48,565 nt of DNA from positions 1 to 48,565 of IMG/VR virus record IMGVR_UViG_3300005731_000021; one strand, written 5' to 3'. The notes below the pieces were generated by a model, which was given only the letters and a program-made list of their open reading frames with translations, was not told where the DNA came from and did no database searches. This DNA comes from a virus. Shown here in pieces: positions 29,051-38,419 of the stretch. Numbering within the stretch: position 1 is the first letter of the stretch; each line of letters starts with the position of its first letter. Both the position numbers and the translations under genes were made by a program.

Positions 29051-29853
29051 AACACGCGGCCCCGCAAATCCTAGACGAGCAGGCAAAATCCCTTCAGGGA
29101 CTCGAAAGCGAGTACAACTTTGCGTCGTTCGTGATTTCGGATGGTTCGGTGGACCGCCACAACGATATTGTGTCGCCGGATGGCATGAATAAGTCGCACT
29201 ACAACGGTGTGGTCCTATTCAACCACCAGCACGAGATGCCGCCGGTCGGAAAAGCTGTCAAAGTTTGGCAGCATGATGGTCAGGTGAAGGCGGTGCAGCA
29301 ATTCGTACCCCGCGACGTCTACGAGTTCGCCGGATTGGTCTACGACCTCTACAAAGGCGGGTTCATGACCGACACTTCGATTGGTTTCGACGTCATCGAC
29401 GCCGAGATTAACGAGAAGCGGACCGAAAAGAGCGGAATGTGGTCCTTCGACATCAAGCAGTGGGAGCTTTTGGAGTTCTCAAATGTCACCATCGGTGCAA
29501 ACCGAAATGCACGGGTCATCGATGTGAAGGCGTTCGAAATGGCAAAAGCGGCAGGAATCGACGTCGAAGAAGCGTCGAAGTGGGCCGACGAGTTGCTTCA
29601 GAAGGACTTGGTATCAAACGATAAACTTCGCCTGCAGTACATCGATATGTACAGGCGATGTAAGAAATACAGTGAACTTTTCATTGTACCGAAACTTGAC
29701 GAAAAGGAAAAAAATTCGGCCTCTACCGAAATAAAGTCCGGCTGTCAAGTGTCAAAAACGACGTTACCGGCACCTGACAGTGCCCAACTTTTTACCGAAA
29801 CCGAACTTGCAAATCTGCAAGCAAGGATGAAGAAGGAATTATCTGATGGCTGA
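29029..29853 (+). CDS. Prohead protease, HK97 S78 family
   Basis: A 274-aa protease. The N-terminal fold has DRHNDIVSPDGM and LFNHQHEMPPVGKA with the catalytic His (NHQH), then GFMTDTSIGFDV with the catalytic Ser, and LLEFSNVTIGANRNA as in U35/S78 prohead proteases. It should cleave the capsid delta domain encoded by the next gene. The C-terminal third is unrelated and probably a linker or scaffold segment. AGGA lies upstream of the ATG, and the stop overlaps the capsid gene start. Confidence 0.9.
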   Translation: MADWHSVKHAAPQILDEQAKSLQGLESEYNFASFVISDGSVDRHNDIVSPDGMNKSHYNGVVLFNHQHEMPPVGKAVKVWQHDGQVKAVQQFVPRDVYEFAGLVYDLYKGGFMTDTSIGFDVIDAEINEKRTEKSGMWSFDIKQWELLEFSNVTIGANRNARVIDVKAFEMAKAAGIDVEEASKWADELLQKDLVSNDKLRLQYIDMYRRCKKYSELFIVPKLDEKEKNSASTEIKSGCQVSKTTLPAPDSAQLFTETELANLQARMKKELSDG

Positions 29854-31189
29854 GAAAGCTAAGGTTATTAACGAGGACGGGACTGAAAGCGTTGTCAACA
29901 TCCCCGAAAAGGTGGACAAGTCGGCAGTTGACCAAGCGCTGAAGACGCTGACCCCTCTGTTGCGTGAACATGGAACGGCTATTGGCGAGGCTTTCGCTGA
30001 TACTGTCGAGAAGTCCATGGAGAAGGTCGCGAAGGCCATCGAAGAAGGTCGCGCACTCAACGAAGACGCTTATCTTGAGCAGGCAAATCGCAAAAACACG
30101 ACCGGACATGCGGTTGTGGACGGCGAGATTCTCAGCCCTCAAGACCGAAAGCAGCTTACCGAGCAGTACCTCGAAGCCGTCATGAAAGGCGGACGCGAGA
30201 ACGCGCACGGTAAAGAGAAGGCGCTCGCCATTGCGAAGAATCTCGGGCAAGCCCGGCGACTCGAAAAGTCGCTCCTTGCATCCGACTTCGGCTCGCTTGG
30301 TGTGACGATCCCCGATGAAATCTTCAACGGGCTGAAGGAACTCAAAGACGACGCGGTCGTGATTCGACAGGTCGCCGGACGGAACCTTACCTTGCGCTCG
30401 GGCGCTACCAGCATCCCGAAAGAGATCGCGAATGCAACCGCATTCTACATGGATGAGGCCGAAGACCTTACCATCACCGATTTCGAGATGGGTGAAGACC
30501 GAATTGAGCCGAAAAAGCTCACCGGTCTGTTGGTTGCATCGAATGAACTTATCAACGACGGTGTCAACGTCGGCGGATTGATGGCGGACCAGCTTCGCCG
30601 AGCATACGCGCTCAAAGAGAACGCGACGCTTATCCGCGGAACGGGTACCGCGAAGCAGCCCATGGGTCTTCGCTACCAAATCAACACCGACCACGTCAAT
30701 GACCGGAAGCAAGCTGGTTCGACCTCGACGGTACAGGAAATCCGCGCCGACTTGATTGATGCAGTCATGCAGCCGCAGATTGACAATCACTCGGGTGAAG
30801 GCGCTTGGATTCTCAATGCGGCTATCAAGTCGGGTCTGATGAAGATTCTGACCACTGATTTGACGATGGCTCCATTCTTCGCTGAGATTCAGGCTGGACG
30901 CCTCTTCGGTGCTCCAGTGTTCGTCACCAACGCAATCCCAGACAATCTGGGTGCGGGCGATGAAGGCGAAGTTTACTACGTCCATCGCAACGAGTTGATG
31001 ATTGTTGACTCTCAAGGCATGACGCTGGATACGTCTCGTGACGCATCCTACAAAAATGCCTCGGGCACCTTGGTGTCGGCCTTCTCGCGTGACCAATACG
31101 TCATGCGAATCATCGGTCGAAGCACCATTCACTTGATGTACCCAGAAGCCGCTTCGGTAATTACCGCAGTGGATTGGAACAACCTGTAA
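29846..31189 (+). CDS. Major capsid protein, HK97 fold
   Basis: A 447-aa protein. The first about 150 residues are charged and helical (delta/scaffolding domain) and would be removed by the protease, then LASDFGSLGVTIPDE starts the mature shell. Typical HK97 elements follow: SGATSIPKE, TGLLVASNELIND, TLIRGTGTAKQPMG, APVFVTNAIPDN and RDQYVMRIIGR. No separate scaffold gene is seen between portal and capsid, consistent with an internal delta domain. AAGGAA precedes the ATG. Confidence 0.93.
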   Translation: MAEKAKVINEDGTESVVNIPEKVDKSAVDQALKTLTPLLREHGTAIGEAFADTVEKSMEKVAKAIEEGRALNEDAYLEQANRKNTTGHAVVDGEILSPQDRKQLTEQYLEAVMKGGRENAHGKEKALAIAKNLGQARRLEKSLLASDFGSLGVTIPDEIFNGLKELKDDAVVIRQVAGRNLTLRSGATSIPKEIANATAFYMDEAEDLTITDFEMGEDRIEPKKLTGLLVASNELINDGVNVGGLMADQLRRAYALKENATLIRGTGTAKQPMGLRYQINTDHVNDRKQAGSTSTVQEIRADLIDAVMQPQIDNHSGEGAWILNAAIKSGLMKILTTDLTMAPFFAEIQAGRLFGAPVFVTNAIPDNLGAGDEGEVYYVHRNELMIVDSQGMTLDTSRDASYKNASGTLVSAFSRDQYVMRIIGRSTIHLMYPEAASVITAVDWNNL

Positions 31190-31228
31190 GGTTGATTGAC
31201 TAGGGATTAACCCTACAAGGATAGAATC

Positions 31229-31756
31229 ATGGCTAACGGATACGCAGGACGGTACGACGCAGCTTCTCAAAGCGCCGCACTGCTTTGCTTCTCAAATGCG
31301 AGCATCGCAACCGCTAAGACGGGCGCAGAACTCGACCGCAACGACTTCAAGCCGCATAACCTGCAGCATGTGGAGTTGGTGGTTACGGGTGTGGCGGCTC
31401 TTACGGGTGGTGCAGCAAACGACGAAATCGACCTCACGCTGACGATTACGGATTCCGACACTGCGGGTAGTGGTCACGCTACCTTCAAGACGAAGGAATT
31501 CAACATCGTCGTGGACGACAACTCCTCGGCTGAGTTTGTGGCGGTGTTGCCTGTGAAGTTGAATGCGGCTGACCGCTACGTCAACTGCTCGGTGACGTGC
31601 GTGGCTGGAACGGGCGCACCTACGGTGTCCTCGGTTGTTGCTTCGGCAACGTGGCGCGTACACCCCAACTCGGTTCCTGTCAAGGCAGGCGAGATGGGTA
31701 CTGGCTCGGTGGCGTACGACAAAGACGGTTACGTCGATCCTACGCTTACTGCTTAA
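31229..31756 (+). CDS. Probable head decoration protein
   Basis: A 175-aa, Ser/Thr/Ala-rich, beta-strand-dominated protein (HVELVVTGVAALTGG, TLTITDSDTAGSG, FVAVLPVKLNA) with no enzyme motif. Directly after the major capsid gene, with AAGGA at the ribosome site, it has the position and style of a capsid decoration or head fibre protein. Not assigned to a family by motif. Confidence 0.6.
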   Translation: MANGYAGRYDAASQSAALLCFSNASIATAKTGAELDRNDFKPHNLQHVELVVTGVAALTGGAANDEIDLTLTITDSDTAGSGHATFKTKEFNIVVDDNSSAEFVAVLPVKLNAADRYVNCSVTCVAGTGAPTVSSVVASATWRVHPNSVPVKAGEMGTGSVAYDKDGYVDPTLTA

Positions 31757-31778
31757 TCGACCCTAGGGAGGGGTTACG

Positions 31779-32129
31779 ATGCCCAAGCGACCTACAAAGC
31801 GCGTTTATTTTAATCGCAGCTATCAAAAATATATGCGTGGCGACCTTGCTACGCTCGAAGCCAATTTTGCGGACATGCTTGTCCGTCGAGGCTTCGCAGT
31901 TTTACGCCCTCTTGAATCTGAAGATACGTTCGGGGCGGACGGTAAGGCAGACAAGGACTCGGAGGCGGATTTTGAAACCCCACCTCCGGCCTTGCCTGCT
32001 GAGATTGGCGAGCCTGAAACGCTCGATAATCTGCGAGAAAAAGCCAAGGATGCAGGTATCCGCGGCTACCACCTGATGAAAGAGGAAACTCTTCTCGAAC
32101 GCCTCGCGAGTGCCGACGAAGAAGAGTAA
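31779..32129 (+). CDS. Head protein with HeH/SAP-like C-terminal domain
   Basis: A 116-aa protein. The basic N-terminus (KRPTKRVYFNRSYQKYMRGD) leads to an acidic linker and a C-terminal helix-extended-loop-helix (ETLDNLREKAKDAGIRGYH, then MKEETLLERL), similar to HeH/LEM or SAP-like DNA-binding modules found in some phage head proteins. Lies between the decoration and connector genes. GGGAGGGG precedes the ATG. Confidence 0.6.
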   Translation: MPKRPTKRVYFNRSYQKYMRGDLATLEANFADMLVRRGFAVLRPLESEDTFGADGKADKDSEADFETPPPALPAEIGEPETLDNLREKAKDAGIRGYHLMKEETLLERLASADEEE

Positions 32130-32144
32130 CCCCCGAGGTTACCG

Positions 32145-32786
32145 ATGGCACTGACCGAACAAGAGTACTGCACCTTAGCCGATGTCAAGGCCGAACTCGG
32201 GATTTCCGGGTCCGGCGATGACGACTATCTTGAACGGCTTATCAAAGCAGCATCCCGTTACATCGACAACTACTGCAACCGCACGTTCTGGTATCAGTCG
32301 GCCGCGACGTACAAGTTTGCCTTCAAAGGGGAAGTGCGGCAACACCTGCCGCTGACGCCCGTCAAAGAGTTGACTTCAATTGTCGACAGCGAGGGTCAGT
32401 ACACACTGACTTTGAACACGGACTACCTGCTCGAAGACGCGGAATCAGGTGCGGTCTACTTCGAAGATGTCGGCGGGGACATGGCTTGGCGGCGTCGCGG
32501 GGTGACCGGTGACCTGAGGCAGGACGGCTACAAAAAACGATACACCTGCACCTACGCGGGTGGGTATGAGACGCCGGAGCAGTCCGCAACGGGCGCGGCA
32601 ACGCTGCCCGCCGACCTACAACACGCCTGCATCATGTTGACGACGGACTACTATCGCAACAAGGGCGCGAATCCACGAATCAAACGCCAACACTTGCTTG
32701 AGGCAGCTATCTGGTTCGAGAACAACTACGGCGAAGAGAACTTGGCACGATTCTTGAAAAAGTATAAGCGGGTGGTGCAGTCGTAA
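32145..32786 (+). CDS. Head-tail connector, gp6-like
   Basis: A 213-aa protein of the DNA-packaging/connector family: YCTLADVKAELGIS, DDDYLERLIKAASRYIDNYC, then a beta region and the C-terminal helices HACIMLTTDYYRNKGAN. This matches HK97 gp6-type adaptor proteins which sit below the portal. Overlaps the next gene start (TAATG). Position directly after the head genes supports the call. Confidence 0.8.
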   Translation: MALTEQEYCTLADVKAELGISGSGDDDYLERLIKAASRYIDNYCNRTFWYQSAATYKFAFKGEVRQHLPLTPVKELTSIVDSEGQYTLTLNTDYLLEDAESGAVYFEDVGGDMAWRRRGVTGDLRQDGYKKRYTCTYAGGYETPEQSATGAATLPADLQHACIMLTTDYYRNKGANPRIKRQHLLEAAIWFENNYGEENLARFLKKYKRVVQS

Positions 32787-33115
32787 TGGGTCTTTGGGAT
32801 AACATGATGAAGGAGTCCGTCTATCTGGCGGACCTGACCGGGAAAAACAACAGTGGTGACCCAACTTACGGTGCGGCTAGGCAAGTTATCGCTCGAATTG
32901 AACGTGACGTTTGGAACAAAACCTTCTTCGACGGACAACAACGCGACCTATTCACCAAAGTCGCAATCAACGAAGAACTCGCCCCAAACTGGGAAGGTAT
33001 CGTCTGGCTCCCAGAAGACGACGAATCCGACGCGTCCGAAGGGCGCAATGTTTACATCTGCCGACCTGTTAAAGACGTCAACGGCGTTTTTTCGCATACC
33101 ATCTTGGAGTTCTAG
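32786..33115 (+). CDS. Head closure / stopper protein
   Basis: A 109-aa, beta-rich protein with the pattern YGAARQVIARIERDVW, typical of head-tail stopper or joining proteins that follow the gp6-like gene in HK97-type phages. No strong motif, so the call is mostly from order and length. It is coupled to neighbours at both ends (TAATG upstream, TAGTG downstream). Confidence 0.65.
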   Translation: MGLWDNMMKESVYLADLTGKNNSGDPTYGAARQVIARIERDVWNKTFFDGQQRDLFTKVAINEELAPNWEGIVWLPEDDESDASEGRNVYICRPVKDVNGVFSHTILEF

Positions 33116-33516
33116 TGGGCCTTGGACGCGCACAAAATAAGTTGGCCCGGCTTTTCAACAAGCTTGAAGACCAGTTACTCGACTCAGTCGATGAGGCTAC
33201 CAAGGATCTAATTGCCAAGGTTGCACAGGACGCGGTGCGTCGTGCGCCAGTAGATACAGGAGCACTGCGCAACAGTGTGTTCTACGAAGCTCCGCGAAAG
33301 GCAAAGAGTGGGAAAGCTCCGTACACCATCGGCTTTTCAGTCAACTACGCAATGGCAGTCCACGAACGCGAGGATGTCTACCATCCCACCGGTGAAGCAA
33401 AGTACCTGTGGAATGCGATGGTTGCTCATGCCCCGGATTGGACCGCACATATTTCGAAACGCGCGCAGCGCCAAGCCCGTCTGAAAATCGGGCGCAATGG
33501 GATGATTGATGTCTAG
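33115..33516 (+). CDS. HK97 gp10-like neck/tail-completion protein
   Basis: A 133-aa protein with the family signature VAQDAVRRAPVDTGALRNSV followed by IGFSVNYAMAVHE. This is the HK97 gp10 family, found between head closure and tail terminator genes. The start is GTG overlapping the upstream stop. C-terminal region is basic (SKRAQRQARLKIGR). Confidence 0.85.
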   Translation: MGLGRAQNKLARLFNKLEDQLLDSVDEATKDLIAKVAQDAVRRAPVDTGALRNSVFYEAPRKAKSGKAPYTIGFSVNYAMAVHEREDVYHPTGEAKYLWNAMVAHAPDWTAHISKRAQRQARLKIGRNGMIDV

Positions 33517-33934
33517 TGTATCTACAGACTTTGCGACGCACCTAGCCTCGCAGATGGGGTCGCTGACACTGGGCACCAACTTATTCACCGGCCCGGTGCG
33601 TATGGTGGGCGACTATATCCCCACCAACTGCGTCTTTGCGTACCTGTCAAGCGGCTTTTTGCCACGCCCTTACATGGGGCAGAATGAGCAGTTTCGTCAA
33701 GCTTTCATCGAAGTACGTGTCCGCTACGAGCGAGATAATTTTGCATCTGGCGCGGATTTTGCTCACGAAATTTACGATACGATGGATTTGAGCGAATTTT
33801 TAATCACTGATTCGGGTTCAAGGTTTGTCTGGTGTAAGCCGCTAACGGCGGCACCCACATATATTTCAACGTCTAAAGATGACTTCCACATGTGGTCGTT
33901 CACCTTTGAGGTTGGCTACGAGAAGGAATTGTAA
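33509..33934 (+). CDS. Tail terminator-like protein
   Basis: A 141-aa protein in the position of the tail terminator (gpU-like), just before the tail tube genes. It contains QAFIEVRVRYERDNF and FHMWSFTFEVGYEKE, strands typical of such ring proteins, but no unique motif. Start ATG at 33509 overlaps the previous gene by eight bases. Confidence 0.65.
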   Translation: MSSVSTDFATHLASQMGSLTLGTNLFTGPVRMVGDYIPTNCVFAYLSSGFLPRPYMGQNEQFRQAFIEVRVRYERDNFASGADFAHEIYDTMDLSEFLITDSGSRFVWCKPLTAAPTYISTSKDDFHMWSFTFEVGYEKEL

Positions 33935-34392
33935 TGGCTGCACAAGCAGGACATGAGGTAAAAGTATACGCGTATTTCGCCGCAGACACGGACAGTGCCC
34001 CTGCGTCAAACGAGATTTCGTCGTATACTGAGATTGGTGGAATCGACTCCATTTCGTTCAACGAAGAGCGCATGTCGCTCGACAAGACCGACTTCAAATC
34101 GACTTCGGGTGCCATGGAGTACTTCCTTGGTCTGAAGAACGGTACGGTCGGCCTTTCGGGCTTCTATGACTCTTCGGACAGCGGGCAAGACGAACTGCGA
34201 AGTGCCTTCGATGGCAGCTCGGCTGCGGTTTGCTGGATTTGCGTCGCTTGGACGGGGACGATTTCGGACGGTACGACGCAGGTTAAGACCGTCGTCACAA
34301 ACTTCAATCGCGAGATTGGCGTCCAAGAGCGCGTCAACCTTTCGGTCGACTGCCAGTTCAACGGCGCACCAGCGGCTGGTCCAACTAGCTAA
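33934..34392 (+). CDS. Tail tube-like protein 1
   Basis: A 152-aa protein starting MAAQAGHEVKVYAYFA. The start, a beta-rich body and the ending with TNFNREIGVQERVNLSVDC resemble major tail tube proteins. The next gene encodes a second protein with the same opening. One may form the tube, the other a tail cap or a variant ring. Strong ribosome coupling (TAATG) to the terminator gene. Confidence 0.7.
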   Translation: MAAQAGHEVKVYAYFAADTDSAPASNEISSYTEIGGIDSISFNEERMSLDKTDFKSTSGAMEYFLGLKNGTVGLSGFYDSSDSGQDELRSAFDGSSAAVCWICVAWTGTISDGTTQVKTVVTNFNREIGVQERVNLSVDCQFNGAPAAGPTS

Positions 34393-34404
34393 TAGGAGGC
34401 CAGC

Positions 34405-35064
34405 ATGGCGGCAATTGCCGGACATAAGGCCCGCGTCGAGCTTACTGGAACCTCCACGGCTATGACGACTGAGGCCACTACGGACCTCGGAAGCGACGTC
34501 TATCAGATTACTAACGCCGTGAAGCGTGTCATCGACCCCGCAAATTCTGTGTCGGTCTTTGATGGCGGCTCGCCCGTTAGTGCATCGAACTTCACTGTCG
34601 ACTACCTGTTTGGCCGTATCATCTTCTCATCCGCGCCATCAGGTGCGGTGACGGTGACGGCTAACTACCTTCCACGGATTGAATTCTCGTGCGCGCGGTC
34701 GGCATCCATCAATCTTGAACGTGCCCCACTCGACCGAACATGTTTCCAGCCTGATGCATCGGATGGTGAGGCAACGTTTCGATACCTGATGGGTCTGTAC
34801 ACTGCATCGGGCGACATCGGACACTTGGAGGCGGGCAACGAAGTTACTTTCGGGTCTGAATCCCTCCGTGAAGAGCTTTTTGAGAACGCGACCGCGAACC
34901 AATACTGGGTGTTGTCCGTCGAACTTGGCGACGACACCACGTTCCGTGCGTTTGTACAATTCACCAATGGTGGCAAGGAAATCAGTGTCCAAGAACTGAC
35001 GGACGGGTCACTCACATGGCAACTGCACCCCGTAGAGGGCGCAGGATATTTTAGCGAAATGTAA
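34405..35064 (+). CDS. Tail tube-like protein 2
   Basis: A 219-aa protein beginning MAAIAGHKARVELTG, similar in its first residues to tail tube-like protein 1, and later with AFVQFTNGGKEISVQE and WQLHPVEG. It also contains an extra segment (DLGSDVYQITNAVKRVIDP, FTVDYLFGRIIFSSAPSG) that resembles an Ig-like insertion near the N-terminus. It is probably the larger tube protein or a second tube component. AGGAGG precedes the ATG. Confidence 0.7.
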   Translation: MAAIAGHKARVELTGTSTAMTTEATTDLGSDVYQITNAVKRVIDPANSVSVFDGGSPVSASNFTVDYLFGRIIFSSAPSGAVTVTANYLPRIEFSCARSASINLERAPLDRTCFQPDASDGEATFRYLMGLYTASGDIGHLEAGNEVTFGSESLREELFENATANQYWVLSVELGDDTTFRAFVQFTNGGKEISVQELTDGSLTWQLHPVEGAGYFSEM

Positions 35065-35087
35065 CCATCCATTCTTAGGGAGATATC

Positions 35088-35492
35088 ATGGATACCGCTA
35101 GTTTGAAAGCAGCATTGCTTGCTGCACCCCCTGTTGTAAATCGCAAAGACTACGTCATCGAACTCGACAACGGCGAGAATGTACCGGTGCGCGTCGAATC
35201 CCCTACCATGAAGGTGTGGGGTCAGATTGCCAACCGCTCGCTTGGTGAGGACGGCGAAATGGATGCCATGAAGATGGCTATCTGGGGCGTGATTCTGCTT
35301 TGCAAAAACCCCGATAATGGGGAAGCAATCTTCAACGTGACGGACTACCCGGCACTCGAAAACATGCCATTTGCTGGCTGGTTTGCGGAGTTGTCGAAGC
35401 ACGTCTCGGAGATTTTCAACGCTGAAGAAGCTGATCGGGAAGTGGGAAACGAATCCGAAACGACTCCAGCTTCCGAGCAACCTTCCACGTAG
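35088..35492 (+). CDS. Tail assembly chaperone, short product (G-like)
   Basis: A 134-aa protein between the tail tube and tape measure genes, the usual place for lambda gpG-like chaperones. It has VNRKDYVIELDNGENVPVRV and WGQIANRSLG, and an acidic, low-complexity C-terminus. The gene carries a -1 slippery heptamer GGGAAAC at 35444-35450 in the correct phase, so ribosomes that slip produce a longer protein. Confidence 0.85.
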   Translation: MDTASLKAALLAAPPVVNRKDYVIELDNGENVPVRVESPTMKVWGQIANRSLGEDGEMDAMKMAIWGVILLCKNPDNGEAIFNVTDYPALENMPFAGWFAELSKHVSEIFNAEEADREVGNESETTPASEQPST

Positions 35493-35692
35493 GAAAGACC
35501 CTCGGAATGCCAATCTCGCGTATCTCTTGTGTTGACGACATGCCAGTCGAAGAGTTTCTAGGCTGGATACACTTCCTGAACTGGGAAGTAGAACAAGAAG
35601 AGAAGGCGCATAAGAAAGCCGCCGCGAATGTTAAAGGGAAAGGAACGTCCTCGGGTATGGCTCCCCGGAAGACAAACTACCACGGCAAGTAG
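35088..35692 (+). CDS. Tail assembly chaperone, -1 frameshift product (GT-like)
   Basis: Slippage at GGGAAAC (35444-35450) joins the first 121 codons of the short frame to a second frame that continues to 35692, giving about 201 aa. The second frame is open from 35435 and then reads FHVGKTLGMPISRI and VEEFLGWIHFLNWEVEQEE, which looks like the T part of gpGT. There is an ATG at 35507, but a separate start there is less likely. Known: in lambda GGGAAAG serves the same purpose, and the long product loads the tape measure. Confidence 0.75.
35444..35450 (+). promoter_or_regulatory. -1 ribosomal frameshift slippery site
   Basis: GGGAAAC matches X XXY YYZ in the zero frame (G GGA AAC), allowing tandem slippage to GGG AAA. 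It lies about 40 bases before the stop of the short frame, and the -1 frame is open at this point. No stem-loop was folded downstream. Confidence 0.8.
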
Positions 35693-38419
35693 ATGGCATC
35701 GACAGTAGGCGGCGTAAATCTTAAACTGGGACTGAAGGTTGGCAGCTTCATGCGCAATATGCGCTTGGCTACCAAGGAAATGTCCTTCGGCGTACGTAAC
35801 GCCGGTCGCCTCCAAGAAAAGGTTCAGAAGGTTGGGGTAACGTTCGGCACCATGGCGCGTGGTGCACACGTGGCTACTGCGGCCCTCCAAGCCATTGGTA
35901 TGGCAATCGTTGCGGCGACCGCAGCCCTTGCGGCCTTTGCCGTGGCTTCGTCGCGAACCTTTGCCGAGTTTGAGCATGAAATGGCGCGCGCCATCTCGGT
36001 GACCAATGGTGGAGTAGACCGCCAAGCTTCAATGTACAAGAAAGCCAGCGATATGGCGAAGAAGTATGGTGTGCAGCACAAAGATGTTGCGAAAGCCATG
36101 GCATTCGTCGGTATGGCAGGCAACGATGTCAATGAAGTCCTCACCATGACGGATGATATCATGGCAATGGCGACCATCGGGCAGATGGATTACGCCGCTG
36201 CTGGGGATATCATGACCAACATCATGACCGGCTTTGGGCTTGAAGCGGGAGAAGTAACCAAGACTTTAAATACCCTCGTCGGTACGATGACGAACTCAAA
36301 TACCAACCTGCGAATGCTCGGGGATGGTATGAAGTATGTGTCGATGTACGCGCGTGAATTGAAACTCAGTCTGACGCAAACTTCCGCTGCGCTTGGTTTC
36401 CTCGCAGATGCCGGTATCCAAGGTGAGATGGGCGGTACCGCACTGCGAAACGTCTTGTCAAATTTCCAGCAGGCGAATAAATCGAAGCGCAAGATTCTGG
36501 TTACTGCTGGCATGGACATCTACGATGCCAAAGGCAACCTGAAGAAAGATTTGGCGGGCATCCTAGAAGATATTGAAAGGACTCAGATTTCTGGCATCGA
36601 CCTTGGATACGTCCTTGGTAAACGCGGTATGCAGGGTTTGCTTCCGTTGCTGGGTGCGGGATCGAAAGCTCTTCGGGACTATACCGAATACCTCGAAAAC
36701 TACACCGATGCACACAAACTTGCAGACCAGATGCTGCAATCATTTACGTCGAAGCTGAATATCTTCAAGGCGACGATTGCAGATATCCTGATGGGTCCGG
36801 GGCTACTATTCAAGAATCTGTTTGTTGAAATAGGTAAGTCTTTTGGCCTAGCTGGAGATGAAGTCAACCAGTTGAAGTACGACTTGATCATCTTTACTGC
36901 GGATGCCGTCGAAGGATTCCTTGGTTTTGTGCTCGCAATAACCGACGTCATTGCAGTCTTCGAGATTTTCGGTAAGACCGTTTGGGCGATTATGAAGTTC
37001 GTCGGGCGCATCATCTCAATTCCGGTCACCATGTTCATCGGCCTGTGGACCGCTGCTGCTCAGGGTGTGGTTGGCATCTTCAAAGGCATGATGAAGGAGA
37101 TTGCTGACTGGATTGTAAGGAATACTCCTGTAGCTGCGATGAAGGCTCAGGGGCTGGATAAGTTGGTTAGCGGCATCTATGGTGGCGTGGAAGTACTAGA
37201 GGACTTCCAAAAAGGGCTGGATTCCACGGGTGCGGCAGCAGTCAAATTTGCTGCAAGCTCCATGCACGCCCTGAAAAACGAGAAATTTGATAATAGCGCA
37301 TCCAAGGGAGTTGAAAAATATAGGGGAAGTATTGAATACCTTCGCGACAGCATGCAACGGCTGAAAAAAGATACTCTCGAAGCCGTGAAAGCAGCGGACG
37401 AATTTAAAGACGTTAAGCCGCCCTTCACGAAAAAGAAGGTTTGGGACGGCGAACAACCTTCGATATACCTTAAAGATAAGGCCAAAAGTATAGCTGAAGA
37501 GTTGAAGGCAGAGAAGGAGAACTTCAAGGAACTCGGAGACATTCTTGAATGGTCGTGGAAAAATGCATATGACGACATCGAAGCGGTAATGGACCTCGAA
37601 GAGGCCCTCGCGAAGATGAAAAAAGAGAACCTAGACATAGAATTGGCCCGTCAGAAAGAAATCGCGGAGATTCGTCTTCGGTCAATCAAGCAGATGCTCA
37701 ACGGCATCGACTCCAGCGGCTTCGATGCGTCCGCTGTGGGCGACGAGGTGCAACGGAAGAACTTCGACCTAGCCTACCAGTACATGTCCATGGAAGAAAA
37801 ACGGGTTGCGCTTGCCGAGCGACACAACGCGCAGTTGGAACGGCAACTGGAAGCCATGAAAGCGCTGACCGACGTTGGCCGCGACATGGGTAATTCCGTC
37901 ATCGACTACAACAAGGCGATGGCAGATGCAAAAGGTCCAGCAGATGAGGCAATCGCGCGCGGGCAACTTGCTTTGGATGTTGTCGGTGCGATGGGTCAGA
38001 CGGCCATGCAGGCTGCGAAAATGTTCGGTGCCTCTCGTCGACAAATGGCGATAGCGCAGTTTGCGTTGAACAGCGTTTTGCTTATTGGAGCAATCTTAAC
38101 TCCGGGCATGCAGGCTGCTGCAATCAAGGCGGGTACGCTGATGGCCGGTTCCTTAGCAACAATGTTGATTTCAGGGAATGCGAAGTCTACGTTTAGTGCG
38201 CCCACAGGAACAGAGGGTAGTTCACGTGCGGAGGCTGAGAAGGCCCGCACGCAGGAAGCCATCGAGGCAGCACTTAAAGCCGCCGGATTGTGGCAGAATG
38301 AGGCACGGAGTCAGGTGTATAACTACTACGGTGGCGACCCGCTAGAGTATCGAAACCGCGATAGGGATGCTGCTCGTACACAGTATATGGGTCGTGGCTC
38401 GCGTCGGGGAGGATTCTAA
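35693..38419 (+). CDS. Tape measure protein
   Basis: A 908-aa protein immediately after the tail chaperone. It has the PhageMin_Tail pattern (ASRTFAEFEHEMARA, AMAFVGMAGNDVNEVLTM, LGFLADAGIQG, GTALRNVLSNFQ), several hydrophobic helices (about 65-85, 400-470, 790-830) and long charged helices. Its length sets the tail length; at about 0.15 nm per residue this would be near 135 nm. Starts one base after the chaperone stop. No lysozyme or peptidase domain was seen in it. Confidence 0.9.
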   Translation: MASTVGGVNLKLGLKVGSFMRNMRLATKEMSFGVRNAGRLQEKVQKVGVTFGTMARGAHVATAALQAIGMAIVAATAALAAFAVASSRTFAEFEHEMARAISVTNGGVDRQASMYKKASDMAKKYGVQHKDVAKAMAFVGMAGNDVNEVLTMTDDIMAMATIGQMDYAAAGDIMTNIMTGFGLEAGEVTKTLNTLVGTMTNSNTNLRMLGDGMKYVSMYARELKLSLTQTSAALGFLADAGIQGEMGGTALRNVLSNFQQANKSKRKILVTAGMDIYDAKGNLKKDLAGILEDIERTQISGIDLGYVLGKRGMQGLLPLLGAGSKALRDYTEYLENYTDAHKLADQMLQSFTSKLNIFKATIADILMGPGLLFKNLFVEIGKSFGLAGDEVNQLKYDLIIFTADAVEGFLGFVLAITDVIAVFEIFGKTVWAIMKFVGRIISIPVTMFIGLWTAAAQGVVGIFKGMMKEIADWIVRNTPVAAMKAQGLDKLVSGIYGGVEVLEDFQKGLDSTGAAAVKFAASSMHALKNEKFDNSASKGVEKYRGSIEYLRDSMQRLKKDTLEAVKAADEFKDVKPPFTKKKVWDGEQPSIYLKDKAKSIAEELKAEKENFKELGDILEWSWKNAYDDIEAVMDLEEALAKMKKENLDIELARQKEIAEIRLRSIKQMLNGIDSSGFDASAVGDEVQRKNFDLAYQYMSMEEKRVALAERHNAQLERQLEAMKALTDVGRDMGNSVIDYNKAMADAKGPADEAIARGQLALDVVGAMGQTAMQAAKMFGASRRQMAIAQFALNSVLLIGAILTPGMQAAAIKAGTLMAGSLATMLISGNAKSTFSAPTGTEGSSRAEAEKARTQEAIEAALKAAGLWQNEARSQVYNYYGGDPLEYRNRDRDAARTQYMGRGSRRGGF

